Source: an uncultured Eubacteriales bacterium
GTDB taxonomy: Bacteria > Bacillota > Clostridia > TANB77 > CAG-508
Assembly: GCA_949840345.1 (NCBI GenBank)
Contig: CATKWX010000006.1
Coordinates: forward strand, 18,165 to 82,164
DNA length: 64,000 nucleotides
Direction: 5' to 3'
Both the position numbers and the translations under genes were made by a program. Each line of letters begins with the position of its first letter. Position 1 is the stretch's first letter. The notes beneath the pieces are model-generated. The model was not told the DNA's origin, did no database searches, and saw only the letters and a list, made by a program, of their open reading frames with translations. Positions 1 to 9,328 of this stretch are shown here, piece after piece.

Positions 1-184
1 CACTATTATTTTCTTTTATATCACTCATATTATTATTTATTTCTTTATTTTCAGTCGTATTCGAATTATTACCAGTATCAGATTTATTCATATTTAATAC
101 TAAAATTGTTCCAGTAACAACTAAAGCTATAATTACTAAAATTATTAATATAATCAAAATGATGGTTTTTTTATCTTCATTCAT
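1..184 (-). CDS. N-terminus of a membrane-anchored protein (cut by window edge)
   Basis: The reading frame starts at ATG 184-182, preceded by AAGGAG nine bases upstream, and runs off the window after 61 codons. The product begins MNEDKKTIILIILIILVIIA: a short charged head, then one hydrophobic segment at about residues 8-32, then an Asn/Thr/Glu-rich linker (about residues 33-61). This looks like a signal anchor with an extracytoplasmic domain that is not visible here. There is no lipobox cysteine. The function is unknown. Confidence 0.75.
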   Translation of the reverse strand, partial: MNEDKKTIILIILIILVIIALVVTGTILVLNMNKSDTGNNSNTTENKEINNNMSDIKENNS

Positions 185-230
185 AAATATTTCTCCTTAT
201 TTTTATTGACTTATAATAGTCATATTACTA

Positions 231-256
231 CGAACGAGCGATGCTCGCCCCTACGA
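231..256. repeat. Short hairpin repeat, 'GAGCGATGCTCGCCCCTACGA' type
   Basis: A small hairpin (GAGCGA/TCGC) followed by the CCCTACG tail. It lies between the truncated membrane gene and the terminator of the next gene. Close relatives lie at 42776 and 44215. Confidence 0.75.
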
Positions 257-343
257 TGTGCAATATATTTTTTGTAGAGTTTGTGGTAAAATCCGCCCGC
301 ATTATATCAAGCAAAAAGTCGAACTTCATATTACAAAGCAAAC

Positions 344-370
344 GGGTCGTCGAGGACGCCGACCCCTACA
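344..370. repeat. Hairpin repeat, GGGTCGTCGAGGACGCC family
   Basis: GGGTCG(TC)GAGGACGCCGACCC folds on itself and ends in CCTACA. This is the commonest stem family in the window (here and near 28137, 28552, 32840, 46416, 51501, 52436 and 58143). Confidence 0.85.
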
Positions 371-398
371 ATATATTATACCACTAGAATTTACAAAA

Positions 399-428
399 AA
401 AGAAGGGCTTTTGTTAAAGCCCTTCTTT
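399..428 (-). terminator. Rho-independent terminator
   Basis: A perfect 13-bp stem (AAAGAAGGGCTTT / AAAGCCCTTCTTT) with a 4-base loop. On the minus strand it is followed by a run of seven T, immediately downstream of the stop codon of the 433-1263 gene. Confidence 0.92.
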
Positions 429-432
429 GAAA

Positions 433-1263
433 TTAATTGTTATTTCCTCTACCTTCTGGAAGTGCTGGAACATCTATTCTAATTCTAATTTTAGTTATAT
501 TCCTAATAATTCTAACAATTTTAATATTTTTAATTCTTTGCCATAGTGATGGTTTAACATCTACTCTTGTTTCTGTTAGATAGTCATCTTCCACAACAGA
601 TACTGCTGGTGTTTCTTCAATTGCATTTTCAATAGGTGTAGGAACAGCTTTTAATGATTCTGCTACTTCTATTCCTATATAGCTTAATGCTTTTGATCTG
701 TCTTCTATTCTTTCCATATCTATTTCAATATGTAAATTGCTTTCTAAATTAGCTACTCTAGCATTAACCAATTTAACTGAATTAATGTAGTTATCTGTTT
801 TGTCTGTTTTGCTTCTTCCTATTGCATTTAATGCATTAACAATATCTTCTGATACTTCTTCAGATATTCCTTTTACATTCTCTTTCCATTCTTTATCTTT
901 ATTTTGTGTAGATTCTAACACAGATTTTAATTTAGTTGCTAAACATATATTCTTTTCTCTTTGACGAATTAATTCTTCAATTTGTTTTGTATTATCTTCA
1001 AATTGATTTGTTGCATATTCAACAAGCTCATATGCAGCTTTATATACAGATGATGGGAAATTCTTCTTTTTTGGATATTCAACTATGTATGTTTTTATTG
1101 AATCAATTAAATCCATAAAAAAAGCATCATCTTCTAATTGAATAATTTGTTTTTTACTATTTGGATTTATCATTTTTTGAACTTTGTCAATGTTTGATAA
1201 AATCTTTTCTTCTGTGATTACCATCTTCACGTTTACTATGCCTGATTTTGCGAAAATTGACAC
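433..1263 (-). CDS. Uncharacterised protein, 276 aa
   Basis: I do not recognise a family. The chosen start is GTG 1263, because AAAGGAGGGG lies just upstream; an internal ATG (codon 14) is possible. The protein is soluble and mostly helical: residues about 20-120 look alpha-helical with a charged, coiled-coil-like stretch (EELIRQREKN), a middle acidic part, and a basic tail (RIKNIKIVRIIRNITKIRIR) before a short Gly/Asn end. It is monocistronic, with its own terminator at 399-428. No catalytic motif is visible. Confidence 0.7.
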   Translation of the reverse strand: MSIFAKSGIVNVKMVITEEKILSNIDKVQKMINPNSKKQIIQLEDDAFFMDLIDSIKTYIVEYPKKKNFPSSVYKAAYELVEYATNQFEDNTKQIEELIRQREKNICLATKLKSVLESTQNKDKEWKENVKGISEEVSEDIVNALNAIGRSKTDKTDNYINSVKLVNARVANLESNLHIEIDMERIEDRSKALSYIGIEVAESLKAVPTPIENAIEETPAVSVVEDDYLTETRVDVKPSLWQRIKNIKIVRIIRNITKIRIRIDVPALPEGRGNNN

Positions 1264-1437
1264 GTAAACTCCCCTCCTTTGTCCTATGTTTTTTAGTATT
1301 CCTTAGTCATTATTATACAATTAATTTCAAAATACTACAATAGGATTTTTAAAAAAATATTTTTCTTTTTCGTTACAATAATATTACAAGTTTATTACAA
1401 AAGTCAAGCTTTTTTTACAATATTTTTAATATATTTT

Positions 1438-3162
1438 CTATTGTAATATTTTTTTCATTTCCTCGTGTCTCTTAACCTTTTGTGTTGTAGTCTTTATAAG
1501 TTCTTCTTGTGTGAAAATTATTTCTCTAATATATTTATAAGTTGGCATTTCTTTATTTATTTCTTTTACTTTTTCCCATAGCTTGCTAGATATATCTTCT
1601 TCTTTTTCTACACCATAAACTTCTTTCATTTCTTCTGCATCATATACTATTTTTACACATATTTTCAAATCTGCCTCATCATTTTCTTCTGGTTTTCCAT
1701 ATACCATGCATTCTTTTACACCATCAATTCTTGCCACAAGGGTTTCTAATTCTTCTGGATAAACATTCTTTCCGTTTTTTAATACTATTACATCTTTCTT
1801 TCTTCCAGTAATAAATAAGTATCCGTCTTTATCTAAATAACCTAAATCTCCTGTGTAAAACCATCCATCTTTTAAGACTTCATTAGTTGCTTCTTCGTTT
1901 TCGTAATATCCAAGCATTACATTAGGACCTTTAGCAACAATTTCTCCTATTCCTTCTTCGTTTGGATTATCTATTTTTACTTCAACACTAGGGAATATCT
2001 TTCCTACTGAACCTATTCTTTCATGTTTGTCGTTTCCAGCAGATATAACTGGAGAAGTTTCTGTTAGTCCATATCCTTGAGCTATTCTGAATCCTAAATC
2101 ATTAAATCCTTTTTCCACCTCTCTATCTAACGCTGCTGCACCATTAATAAATAGTCTTACTTTTCCACCAAGAATATCGTGTATTTCTTTAAATAGTTTT
2201 TTCCTTACATCTATTCCAAATTTTAATAATATATTGCTTATCTTTATACCTTTTTTTACTGTATCTAGTTTTCCTTTTTTCTCTATTCCTTTTAACATCT
2301 TTTTATACATATTTTCATATAGTATTGGAACAGATACCATAGCTGTTACTTTATAGTCTTTTATATTATCTGCAATATGTCTTATTCCCTCGCAAAAAAC
2401 TATACATGCGCCTTTGTACATTGGATATAAAAATCCTGTTGTACATTCAAAAGTATGATGTAGTGGTAAGAAAGATAGCATTGTATCTTTTTCATGTATC
2501 TCTAATACAGATGCAATATCCATTAAGTTTGCACATATATTTTTATGTGATAATGCAACCGCTTTTGACATCGCTGTTGTTCCAGATGTAAATAGCATTA
2601 TTCCCATATTTTCGCTATCAACTTGTGCCTCTAAAAAAGCCTTGTTACCATTTTCTAATAATTCTTTTCCCTCTTTTATTAATTCTTTTTCTGAATAAAC
2701 GTCGTTACTTTTTTCTTCTAAATCCATTGATATAAAATACTTTAATTTAGTTTCATTGCCGTTTTGTAGTTTTTTCATTATATCATCATATTTATTTGAA
2801 TAGAATATTGCTTCTACTTCTGAACGCTTTATTAAACTTTCTATTTCGTTTTCAGGTAAAGATTTATCAAGTGGCACTACAACACCTGTTCCACAAGCAA
2901 TTGATAAATATGCAACTTCCCATTCGTATCTGTTTTCAGCTATAACTGCTACTCTTTTATTTTTTAGTCCCATATCTATTAGTTTTGTTCCTAAACAATC
3001 TACTTCATATCTAAATTCTTTATGAGTAATTACTTTAAACTCATTTTCTTTTTCTGTTTTGAATTTAAAGGCAGGTCTATCACCATATAGTTCACCTGAT
3101 TTTTTTAGCATATCTTTTAAGTCTGTTATTTCAACACAGCTATGTATTCTCTTTTCGCTCAT
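1438..3162 (-). CDS. Long-chain acyl-CoA synthetase (AMP-binding)
   Basis: An ANL-superfamily enzyme that activates a fatty acid with ATP to an acyl-adenylate and then acyl-CoA. Visible motifs: P-loop-like LFTSGTTAMSK (190-200), YGLTE (364-368), TGD (437-439), FITGRKKDVI (450-459) and a C-terminal lysine region (KTTTQKVKR). Its 574 aa fit FadD/LC-FACS enzymes, although AMP-forming ligases with other acids cannot be excluded. GGAGGG precedes the ATG. The gene follows a TetR regulator by 15 bp, so the two are probably co-transcribed and the regulator probably controls lipid metabolism. Confidence 0.88.
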   Translation of the reverse strand: MSEKRIHSCVEITDLKDMLKKSGELYGDRPAFKFKTEKENEFKVITHKEFRYEVDCLGTKLIDMGLKNKRVAVIAENRYEWEVAYLSIACGTGVVVPLDKSLPENEIESLIKRSEVEAIFYSNKYDDIMKKLQNGNETKLKYFISMDLEEKSNDVYSEKELIKEGKELLENGNKAFLEAQVDSENMGIMLFTSGTTAMSKAVALSHKNICANLMDIASVLEIHEKDTMLSFLPLHHTFECTTGFLYPMYKGACIVFCEGIRHIADNIKDYKVTAMVSVPILYENMYKKMLKGIEKKGKLDTVKKGIKISNILLKFGIDVRKKLFKEIHDILGGKVRLFINGAAALDREVEKGFNDLGFRIAQGYGLTETSPVISAGNDKHERIGSVGKIFPSVEVKIDNPNEEGIGEIVAKGPNVMLGYYENEEATNEVLKDGWFYTGDLGYLDKDGYLFITGRKKDVIVLKNGKNVYPEELETLVARIDGVKECMVYGKPEENDEADLKICVKIVYDAEEMKEVYGVEKEEDISSKLWEKVKEINKEMPTYKYIREIIFTQEELIKTTTQKVKRHEEMKKILQ

Positions 3163-3177
3163 ATTTTATGAACCCTC

Positions 3178-3744
3178 CTATTTTTGTAATCCTTTTAAAA
3201 TGGTTTTTTCATATTCTGTATATATCTGTTTTATGTCCATTGGTTTTCCTATTTTTAATTTGTATACTAAACTTGAACACGTAACTCCAAATATTTCTGT
3301 TGCAATTACCTCAGGGTCAACATCTACTATTTCGCCCTTTTCTATTCCTGTTTTTACAACTTTTTCAACACTTTTTATATATTCAAAAACATATTTTTTA
3401 CAAATATTATTTCTTGGTTCATTTCCCCATATTTGGCTAAGTAGTATAGTCATAAAATCTTCGTATTTTAGCATTACTTTTATTTCTATTAATATTATTG
3501 CTCTTAATTTATCCATTGTTTTATCTAATTTTTGCGTTTTTATTTCTATACTATTTTTTAATAATTTCATACCTTCTTCAACTAAGAAATTAAAAATTTC
3601 TTCTTTACTAGAGAAGTGATAATATAAGGTTCCTTTTGCGACACCAACAGTAGAAGTAATTTCCTCTATACTTGTAGCATCATATCCTTTTTCTGCAAAT
3701 AGTTTCATTGATGTTTCAAATATTTTTCTCTTGGTTTTATTCAT
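3178..3744 (-). CDS. TetR/AcrR-family transcriptional regulator
   Basis: 188 aa. The N-terminal TetR helix-turn-helix is clear (FAEKGYDATSIEEITSTVG, then KGTLYYHFSSKEEIF, residues about 15-55). The C-terminal ligand-binding domain is helical and family-variable. It sits 15 bp upstream of the acyl-CoA synthetase and probably acts as an acyl-CoA- or fatty-acid-responsive repressor of that operon, which is inferred from context only. Confidence 0.9.
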   Translation of the reverse strand: MNKTKRKIFETSMKLFAEKGYDATSIEEITSTVGVAKGTLYYHFSSKEEIFNFLVEEGMKLLKNSIEIKTQKLDKTMDKLRAIILIEIKVMLKYEDFMTILLSQIWGNEPRNNICKKYVFEYIKSVEKVVKTGIEKGEIVDVDPEVIATEIFGVTCSSLVYKLKIGKPMDIKQIYTEYEKTILKGLQK

Positions 3745-3790
3745 AGGACACTCCTTCTTAAATTTTATACATATTATATCTTATTTCTCA

Positions 3791-5671
3791 TTATGCTTGC
3801 AATATATTTCCATTTTTTACAAATTCAGTGTTTATAATTTCTTCAATACTTTCTATATCTAATTTGTATTTTTTCTCTATTTCTTCGACATTTCCGTGCT
3901 TAATAAATTTATCTGGATAACCTAAGTTTTTAATTTTAATATTTTCGACTTGTTGGTCGACTATTAATTTTGTTATTGCATTTCCCATTCCGTTTATTAC
4001 ATAGCCATCTTCTATTGTAATAACATTTTTAGTTTTCTCTATAGATTTTAAAACTGTATCTGTATCTATTGGCTTTAAGAATCTTAAGTTTATAACTTCT
4101 ACTGAAATGTTTTTCTTTTCTAAGTCTTCTGCTATTTGCATTGCTTTTGATACAGTTTTTCCTAAGGCTATTATTGTTATATCAACTCCAGTTTTTAGTA
4201 CTTCAGCTTTCCCTGGTTCTATTTTTTCATGCTTTTTAAAATTATATTTGTCTTCTTCTCCTCTTGGATATCTTATAGCCATTGGTTTATTGCTGTATAT
4301 GCTGAATTCTAACATGTCTTCAAATTCAATGAAGTCTTTTGGTGCTAAAATATTTATATTTGGTATTGAGTTTAAAAAACATAAATCTAATATTCCTTGA
4401 TGTGTTTCCCCATCATTTCCAACGATTCCCGCTCTATCTATACATATTGTAACTGGTAAATTCTGAATACATATATCGTGAACTACTTGATCATACGCTC
4501 TTTGTAAAAATGATGAATATACTGGTAGTACTGGTTTTAGTCCATTCTTCGCCATTCCGGCTATCATTCCAACAGCATGTTGTTCTGCAATTCCTACATC
4601 GAAAAATCTGTCTGGATACTTTTTAGCGAACTCTGCAAGTCCTGTTCCATCACACATCGCAGCTGTTATTGTAACTATTGTTTTATCTTTGTCTGCTAAA
4701 TCAACTATTTTGTCTCCAAATACCTTAGAATAATCTTTACTCTTTGGCTTTAGAGTACTTCCATTTTCTATATTAAAGGCTGATATACTGTGAAATTTGT
4801 CTGGATTTTCTTCTGCTATATTATATCCTTTTCCTTTTTTGGTTATTATGTGTACTAAAACTGGACCCTCTTCACGGCTTGCTAAGTTTAATATACTTTC
4901 TAATTTTTCTATATCATTTCCGTCAACTGGTCCAAAGTATGTAAAGCCAATATCTTCAAAATACATATTTTGTATAAAAATTTGCTTTATTCCTCGTTTT
5001 ATACTTTTAGCTATTTTTACTAACCCATTTCCTATATAAGGTATCTTTTCAAGTATCTTTTTTGTTTCCTTATTAGTTTTTTTGTATAATCTTCTAGTTC
5101 TTAATTTTCCTAATAATTGGCTCATTCCACCAACATTTTTAGATATGCTCATTTCATTATCGTTTAATATTACAATTAAGTTGCTTTTACTACTTCCAGC
5201 GTCATTTAAAGCTTCTAAAGCCATTCCACCTGTTAATGCCCCATCTCCTATTACTGCTACTATTTTATTTTTCTCACCCTTTAAATCTCTTGCTCTTGCC
5301 ATTCCCAATGCAACAGAAATAGATGTACTGCTATGCCCTGTGTCAAAAGCATCGTACACCGATTCAGTTGTTTTTGGAAAACCTGCAATTCCGTCCATTT
5401 TTCGCAAGGTATTCATTTGTTCTTTTCTTCCAGTTAAAATTTTATGCACATAAGTTTGATGTCCTACATCCCAAATTATTTTATCTGTTGGTGTGTTAAA
5501 TATTGAGTGTATTGCAATTGTAAGTTCTACTACGCCTAAATTAGATGCTAAATGTCCACCAGTAGCAGATACTGTGTTTATTAATAATTCTCTTATTTCT
5601 TTTGCCAAAACTTTTTTATCTTCAATTTTTAATTTTTTTAGGTCTTCTGGGATATTTATTTTTTCTAACAC
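3791..5671 (-). CDS. dxs: 1-deoxy-D-xylulose-5-phosphate synthase
   Basis: Condenses pyruvate and glyceraldehyde-3-phosphate with thiamine diphosphate, the first step of the MEP isoprenoid pathway. The TPP-binding motif GDGALTGG is at residues 142-149 and the transketolase pyrimidine domain and C-terminal domain follow (AEQHAVGMIAGMA, DRAGIVGNDGETH). At 626 aa it is full length. The start is GTG 5671 with AAAGGA upstream. The other MEP genes ispD, ispE and ispF lie at 26-28 kb. All CGG trinucleotides in it are out of phase with the codons. Confidence 0.97.
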   Translation of the reverse strand: MLEKINIPEDLKKLKIEDKKVLAKEIRELLINTVSATGGHLASNLGVVELTIAIHSIFNTPTDKIIWDVGHQTYVHKILTGRKEQMNTLRKMDGIAGFPKTTESVYDAFDTGHSSTSISVALGMARARDLKGEKNKIVAVIGDGALTGGMALEALNDAGSSKSNLIVILNDNEMSISKNVGGMSQLLGKLRTRRLYKKTNKETKKILEKIPYIGNGLVKIAKSIKRGIKQIFIQNMYFEDIGFTYFGPVDGNDIEKLESILNLASREEGPVLVHIITKKGKGYNIAEENPDKFHSISAFNIENGSTLKPKSKDYSKVFGDKIVDLADKDKTIVTITAAMCDGTGLAEFAKKYPDRFFDVGIAEQHAVGMIAGMAKNGLKPVLPVYSSFLQRAYDQVVHDICIQNLPVTICIDRAGIVGNDGETHQGILDLCFLNSIPNINILAPKDFIEFEDMLEFSIYSNKPMAIRYPRGEEDKYNFKKHEKIEPGKAEVLKTGVDITIIALGKTVSKAMQIAEDLEKKNISVEVINLRFLKPIDTDTVLKSIEKTKNVITIEDGYVINGMGNAITKLIVDQQVENIKIKNLGYPDKFIKHGNVEEIEKKYKLDIESIEEIINTEFVKNGNILQA

Positions 5672-5700
5672 GTTTTATCGTTCCTTTCTAATAATAAAAA

Positions 5701-5773
5701 GGGCACAGTGGTGTATGCGGAACGACGAGGGCGTCGTTCCCTACAGGGTATTTCCACAAGCAGTGCCCCTACA
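5701..5773. repeat. Composite hairpin repeat: one family nested in another
   Basis: The outer element GGGCACAGTGGTGT...GCAGTGCCCCTACA is interrupted by a complete GCGGAACGACGAGGGCGTCG-type element (5717-5745, with its own CCCTACA tail). The uninterrupted outer form is seen at 6036-6087, 28195-28247 and 49891-49942. Confidence 0.85.
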
Positions 5774-5800
5774 GTGAATGTATAATGTTCCCTACATATG

Positions 5801-5986
5801 CTAAACGTTCAAATATATAACTAGTCCTCCAACAATTGCTAATATAAAGCCCAATATTTTTAATCCCATACTTGCTTCATTTTGGTCTCCAAATCCAAAT
5901 AGTTTTTTAGTTAATATTCGTGCATCATATATTAATATTACACCAATTAATGCTATTAGAATTCCTATAATTACTAAAAATTTCAT
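5801..5986 (-). CDS. Small two-helix membrane protein
   Basis: 61 aa from ATG 5986, chosen because GAGGAGG lies nine bases upstream; a TTG two codons earlier is too close to that site. Two hydrophobic helices (about 4-22 and 42-59) flank a short cytoplasmic or external loop (LTKKLFGFGDQNEASM). I do not recognise a named family. It lies between two repeat elements downstream of dCMP deaminase. Confidence 0.75.
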   Translation of the reverse strand: MKFLVIIGILIALIGVILIYDARILTKKLFGFGDQNEASMGLKILGFILAIVGGLVIYLNV

Positions 5987-6035
5987 ATTCAACGTCCTCC
6001 TCTTGTGCTCTAATCTGTACCTCTACAATTTTTAT

Positions 6036-6087
6036 GGACACAGTGGTGTCACGTATATCGGGTATTCCCATAAACGGTGCCCCTACA
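6036..6087. repeat. Hairpin repeat, CACAGTGGTGT...GGTGCCCCTACA family
   Basis: An uninterrupted copy of the 'outer' family: GGACACAGTGGTGT, a variable centre, GGGTATTCCC, then ACGGTGCCCCTACA. It gives the reference form for the nested copies at 5701, 30614 and 52344. Confidence 0.8.
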
Positions 6088-6105
6088 AATATTATTCATT
6101 ATATC

Positions 6106-6603
6106 TTAATATGATATTTCGCCATTTAATATTTCGTCGTTTTGTATCCATTCATTTACATCTATTTCTTTATATTCCTTTTTATTTACTCTTACAATAA
6201 CATTTTTTATTCCTGAATTTATAATCATTTTTCTGCACATTAAGCAAGGTGCAGCTCCATCTTCATAATCGCTATTGTCTGTCCTATATCCAACTAAATA
6301 AAGAGTTCCACCTATCATATCTTTTCTAGATGCACTTATTATGGCATTTTGTTCACTGTGTACAGACCTGCACGCATCATACCCTGCATGTCTTATTTCT
6401 GGAAACATTTTTTTCTTAGTACAATATCCTAAGTCTATGCAATTAATTCTTCCCCTTGGTGCACCACTATACCCTGTAGAAATTATTTCATCATTATTTA
6501 CTATAACTGTACCATATTTTTTTCTTAAACACGTACTCCTACTAGCAACTGCTTCTGCTATGTCTAGATAATAGTTAATTTTATCAACCCTTTTTTGCTC
6601 CAT
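6106..6603 (-). CDS. dCMP/deoxycytidylate deaminase family protein (ComEB-like)
   Basis: A zinc-dependent deaminase. The active-site HSEQNAI (His ligand plus catalytic Glu) and PCLMCRK (two Cys ligands) are both present, as in dCMP deaminases that feed dUMP to thymidylate synthesis. I chose ATG 6603 (GAGGTG six bases upstream) rather than the GTG that overlaps that ribosome site, giving 165 aa. A regulatory dCTP-binding insert is suggested by HAGYDACRS. Confidence 0.9.
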   Translation of the reverse strand: MEQKRVDKINYYLDIAEAVASRSTCLRKKYGTVIVNNDEIISTGYSGAPRGRINCIDLGYCTKKKMFPEIRHAGYDACRSVHSEQNAIISASRKDMIGGTLYLVGYRTDNSDYEDGAAPCLMCRKMIINSGIKNVIVRVNKKEYKEIDVNEWIQNDEILNGEISY

Positions 6604-6640
6604 AAAATGCACCTCTATTATTTAAAGTATTACAATAAAA

Positions 6641-6664
6641 GGACGCTTTTCATGCGTCCCTACA
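6641..6664. repeat. Short hairpin repeat with CCCTACA tail
   Basis: GGACGC-TTTTCAT-GCGTCC hairpin followed by CTACA, between rpmF and the dCMP deaminase gene. The stem is unrelated in sequence to the main families but the tail is the same. Confidence 0.7.
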
Positions 6665-6671
6665 CTGTTTA

Positions 6672-6854
6672 CTAATCTTCTTTTTTGCTTACTACTTCTT
6701 TTCCATCATAATATCCACAATTTGGACAAACTCTGTGTGGCATTACTGGTTCATTACAGTGTTTACAAGTAGCTAAATTTGGTTCATCTAATTTCCAAGT
6801 TGATCTTTTGGCTCCTGTTCTTGCTTTTGACCATCTTCTTTTTGGTTGTGCCAT
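6672..6854 (-). CDS. rpmF: Ribosomal protein bL32
   Basis: 60 aa, the normal length of L32. It begins MAQPKRRWSKARTGAKRSTW and carries the zinc-ribbon form with four cysteines (CKHC...CPNC) at about residues 30-46. It is a component of the large ribosomal subunit near the peptidyl-transferase exit. AGGGAGGGA lies upstream of the ATG. Confidence 0.97.
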   Translation of the reverse strand: MAQPKRRWSKARTGAKRSTWKLDEPNLATCKHCNEPVMPHRVCPNCGYYDGKEVVSKKED

Positions 6855-7021
6855 ATCTATTCCCTCCCTTAGTTTCCAATAGTTATCTATATAATTTAAT
6901 TTATATACAATTATGTGACTAAAAAATTATACTAGTTTTTTATATTTTTGTCAATACCTAATTTTTTGCATATAATATATCAAATATTTTTGTTTAACAA
7001 AAAAGAAATGGAGGATTTTTT

Positions 7022-8872
7022 ATGTGTGGTCTTGTAGGCTATGTTAATTATACAAAAGATATAAGCAATTATAGGCATATAATAGAAGATATGAATAATT
7101 GTTTAAAGAAACGTGGTCCAGATGAAGATGGATATTTTATTGATAAGCATATAAATTTAGGACATAAAAGATTAATTGTTATAGACCCTAAAGGTGGCAA
7201 ACAACCAATGGAAGCAACATATAACGAAAATACTTATACTATAGTTTATAATCGGTCAAATATATAATTCTGAAGATTTAAAAAAAGAGTTAGTTGAAAA
7301 AGGAATTACTTTTGATGGACACTCTGATACAGAAGTTTTATTAAAGGCATACATTTACTGGGGATATGATGTTGTAAATAAATTAAATGGAATTTTTGCC
7401 TTTGCAATTTGGGATAATAAAAAACAAGAATTATTCCTAGCACGTGACCATTTTGGAATTAAGCCTTTGTATTATACAATTTCTGACGATAATTTTATAT
7501 TTGCTTCTGAAATAAAAGCAATATTAAAGCATCCTCATATTGAAGCAAGAATTGATTCTACAAGTATATGTGAATTATTTGGAATTGGCCCTGCTCATAC
7601 TCCTCGGTACTTCCGTTTTTAAAAATATATATGAAATAAAACCTGCTCATTTTGCAGTAGTAAACCAATCTGGAGTTCATTTTGAAAAATATTGGGAATT
7701 AAAAAGCCACCCTCATACAGATAACTTTAATCAAACCTGTGAAAAGGTAAAATATTTATTGGATGACGCAATTCAAAGACAATTAGTTTCAGATGTTCCT
7801 CTTTGCTTAATGCTATCACGGTGGATTAGATTCAAGTATTATAACAGCATATGCTAGTAATTATTGTAAAAAGAAAGGTTTACCACCTTTAGATACTTAT
7901 TCTATTGATTATGTAGATAACGATAAAAACTTTGTTAAAAGCGATTTTCAACCTAATTCAGATAATTATTATATAGATATAATGAAAAAAACCTTTAACA
8001 CAAAACATCATAGTATTGTAATTGATACACCAGAACTTGCAGATTGTCTGAAGGATGCTGTAATTGCAAGAGATACTCCTGGTATGGCAGATGTCGACTC
8101 TTCTTTACTTTTATTTTGTAAACATATAAAAAAGGACGCTACTGTTGTTCTTTCAGGTGAATGTTCTGATGAAATATTTGCAGGTTATCCATGGTTTTTT
8201 AGAGATGATGCTTTAAATAGCAATACTTTCCCTTGGTCTATTGCATTAGAAGAAAGACAAAATTTATTAAATAAGGATATATCAAAACAAGTAGATTTAA
8301 AAGAATATATAGATTATCAATACTTGCATAGTTTATCGCAAATGAATACCTTAAATAGTGATAATAAAGAAACTGCTGAAAAAAGAAAAATATCACATTT
8401 AACTATGAATTGGTTTATGCAAACTCTTTTAGATAGATCTGATAAAATGTCTATGTATAATGGATTAGAACTACGTGTTCCATTTTGCGATTATAGATTA
8501 GTTGAATATTTATGGAATATTCCTTGGGAAATGAAAGCTTTAAATGGACGTGAAAAAGGATTATTGCGCTATGTTGTAAAAGATTTATTGCCTAAAGAAA
8601 TTGTAGATAGAAAAAAGAGTCCTTATCCAAAAACTCATAACCCTAATTATTTAGCAAAAGTAAAAGGTATTTTATCTGAAATAATGAAAAATGATAACGC
8701 TCCTATATATTCTCTATTAGACAAAAATTATATTACAGAAATTATAAATACTGATGGCAAAGCCTTTACTAGACCTTGGTTTGGTCAATTAATGACTGGT
8801 CCTCAGCTTATGGCGTATTTAATTCAAGTAAATATGTGGCTTGAAATGTATAAGCCAAAAATAGAAATTTAA
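7022..8872 (+). CDS. asnB: Asparagine synthase (glutamine-hydrolysing), read through three +1 shifts at CGG
   Basis: Transfers amide nitrogen from glutamine to aspartate with ATP. The protein starts MCGLVGYV (Cys2 nucleophile of the amidotransferase domain) and continues into the ATP-pyrophosphatase synthase domain (SGGLDSS). The frame is interrupted at CGG 7253-7255, 7605-7607 and 7819-7821. Skipping the C each time joins NG, PG and SGG exactly where the family has them and gives 615 aa, the usual length. The segments between shifts are 77, 117, 71 and 350 codons. GGAGG precedes the ATG. Without recoding, the product stops after 81 aa inside the glutaminase domain. Confidence 0.93.
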
Positions 8873-8878
8873 AAAAAG

Positions 8879-8919
8879 AAACGTTCTAATATAAATTTTT
8901 GATTTATATTAGAACGTTT
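8879..8919 (+). terminator. Hairpin after asnB, probable terminator
   Basis: A perfect 17-bp stem (AAACGTTCTAATATAAA and its complement) with a 7-base loop, seven bases after the asnB stop codon. The T-run is short, so termination may be partial; it may also serve the convergent gene at 8929. Confidence 0.7.
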
Positions 8920-8928
8920 ATGTGTCAG

Positions 8929-9132
8929 TTATCCCGCATAGATATCTCTTGCAGATGACTCTGCATAGAAGTCTTCTTCTCTTTGGATATCTCGCCATTC
9001 ACTTAATTGTCTATTAATTTCTTCAATTTCAGCATAATCTGCCTCTTCCCGCACAACACCTTTAGTTGGTATACTCAAAGATTCAAATCCAAAATTAAAT
9101 TCAAACCCAAGAGCTTCTTTGCTAAACTGCAT
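8929..9132 (-). CDS. Uncharacterised acidic small protein
   Basis: 67 aa from ATG 9132 (AAGGTGG eight bases upstream). I do not recognise it. The C-terminal half is acidic and probably helical (YAEIEEINRQLSEW). Codon 28 is an in-frame CGG (9051-9049) in GVVREEAD. Unlike in the conserved genes, reading straight on gives a sensible acidic sequence for another 39 codons, while a +1 shift would stop after eight codons. It is therefore counter-evidence to obligatory shifting, provided the gene is real. Confidence 0.5.
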   Translation of the reverse strand: MQFSKEALGFEFNFGFESLSIPTKGVVREEADYAEIEEINRQLSEWRDIQREEDFYAESSARDIYAG

Positions 9133-9328
9133 TCTTAACACCACCTTAAATTATTTTATTACCGATGGATAGTTAATACCTGACCTATATTAACTTTTAT
9201 ATAAATACTTATAGATATAAGTGTTTATATTTTATCATATAGAAATAACAATAGCAATATAATTTCTGGCTGATTAGGATTTTTCAAAAAGGCTTAAGTC
9301 AAAAGATCCGTCGCTCTGTCTGATTTTA

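Noticed and set aside
7022..8872. asnB as a decayed pseudogene
   Set aside because: The three breaks are identical in kind (extra C before GGN), and the sequence between them is fully conserved with no missense decay or stop codons. The same lesion recurs in essential genes such as ligA and ispE.
8879..8919. A riboswitch or T-box near asnB
   Set aside because: The hairpin lies after the stop codon and is a simple perfect stem; the 5' leader of asnB is short and shows no T-box sequence.
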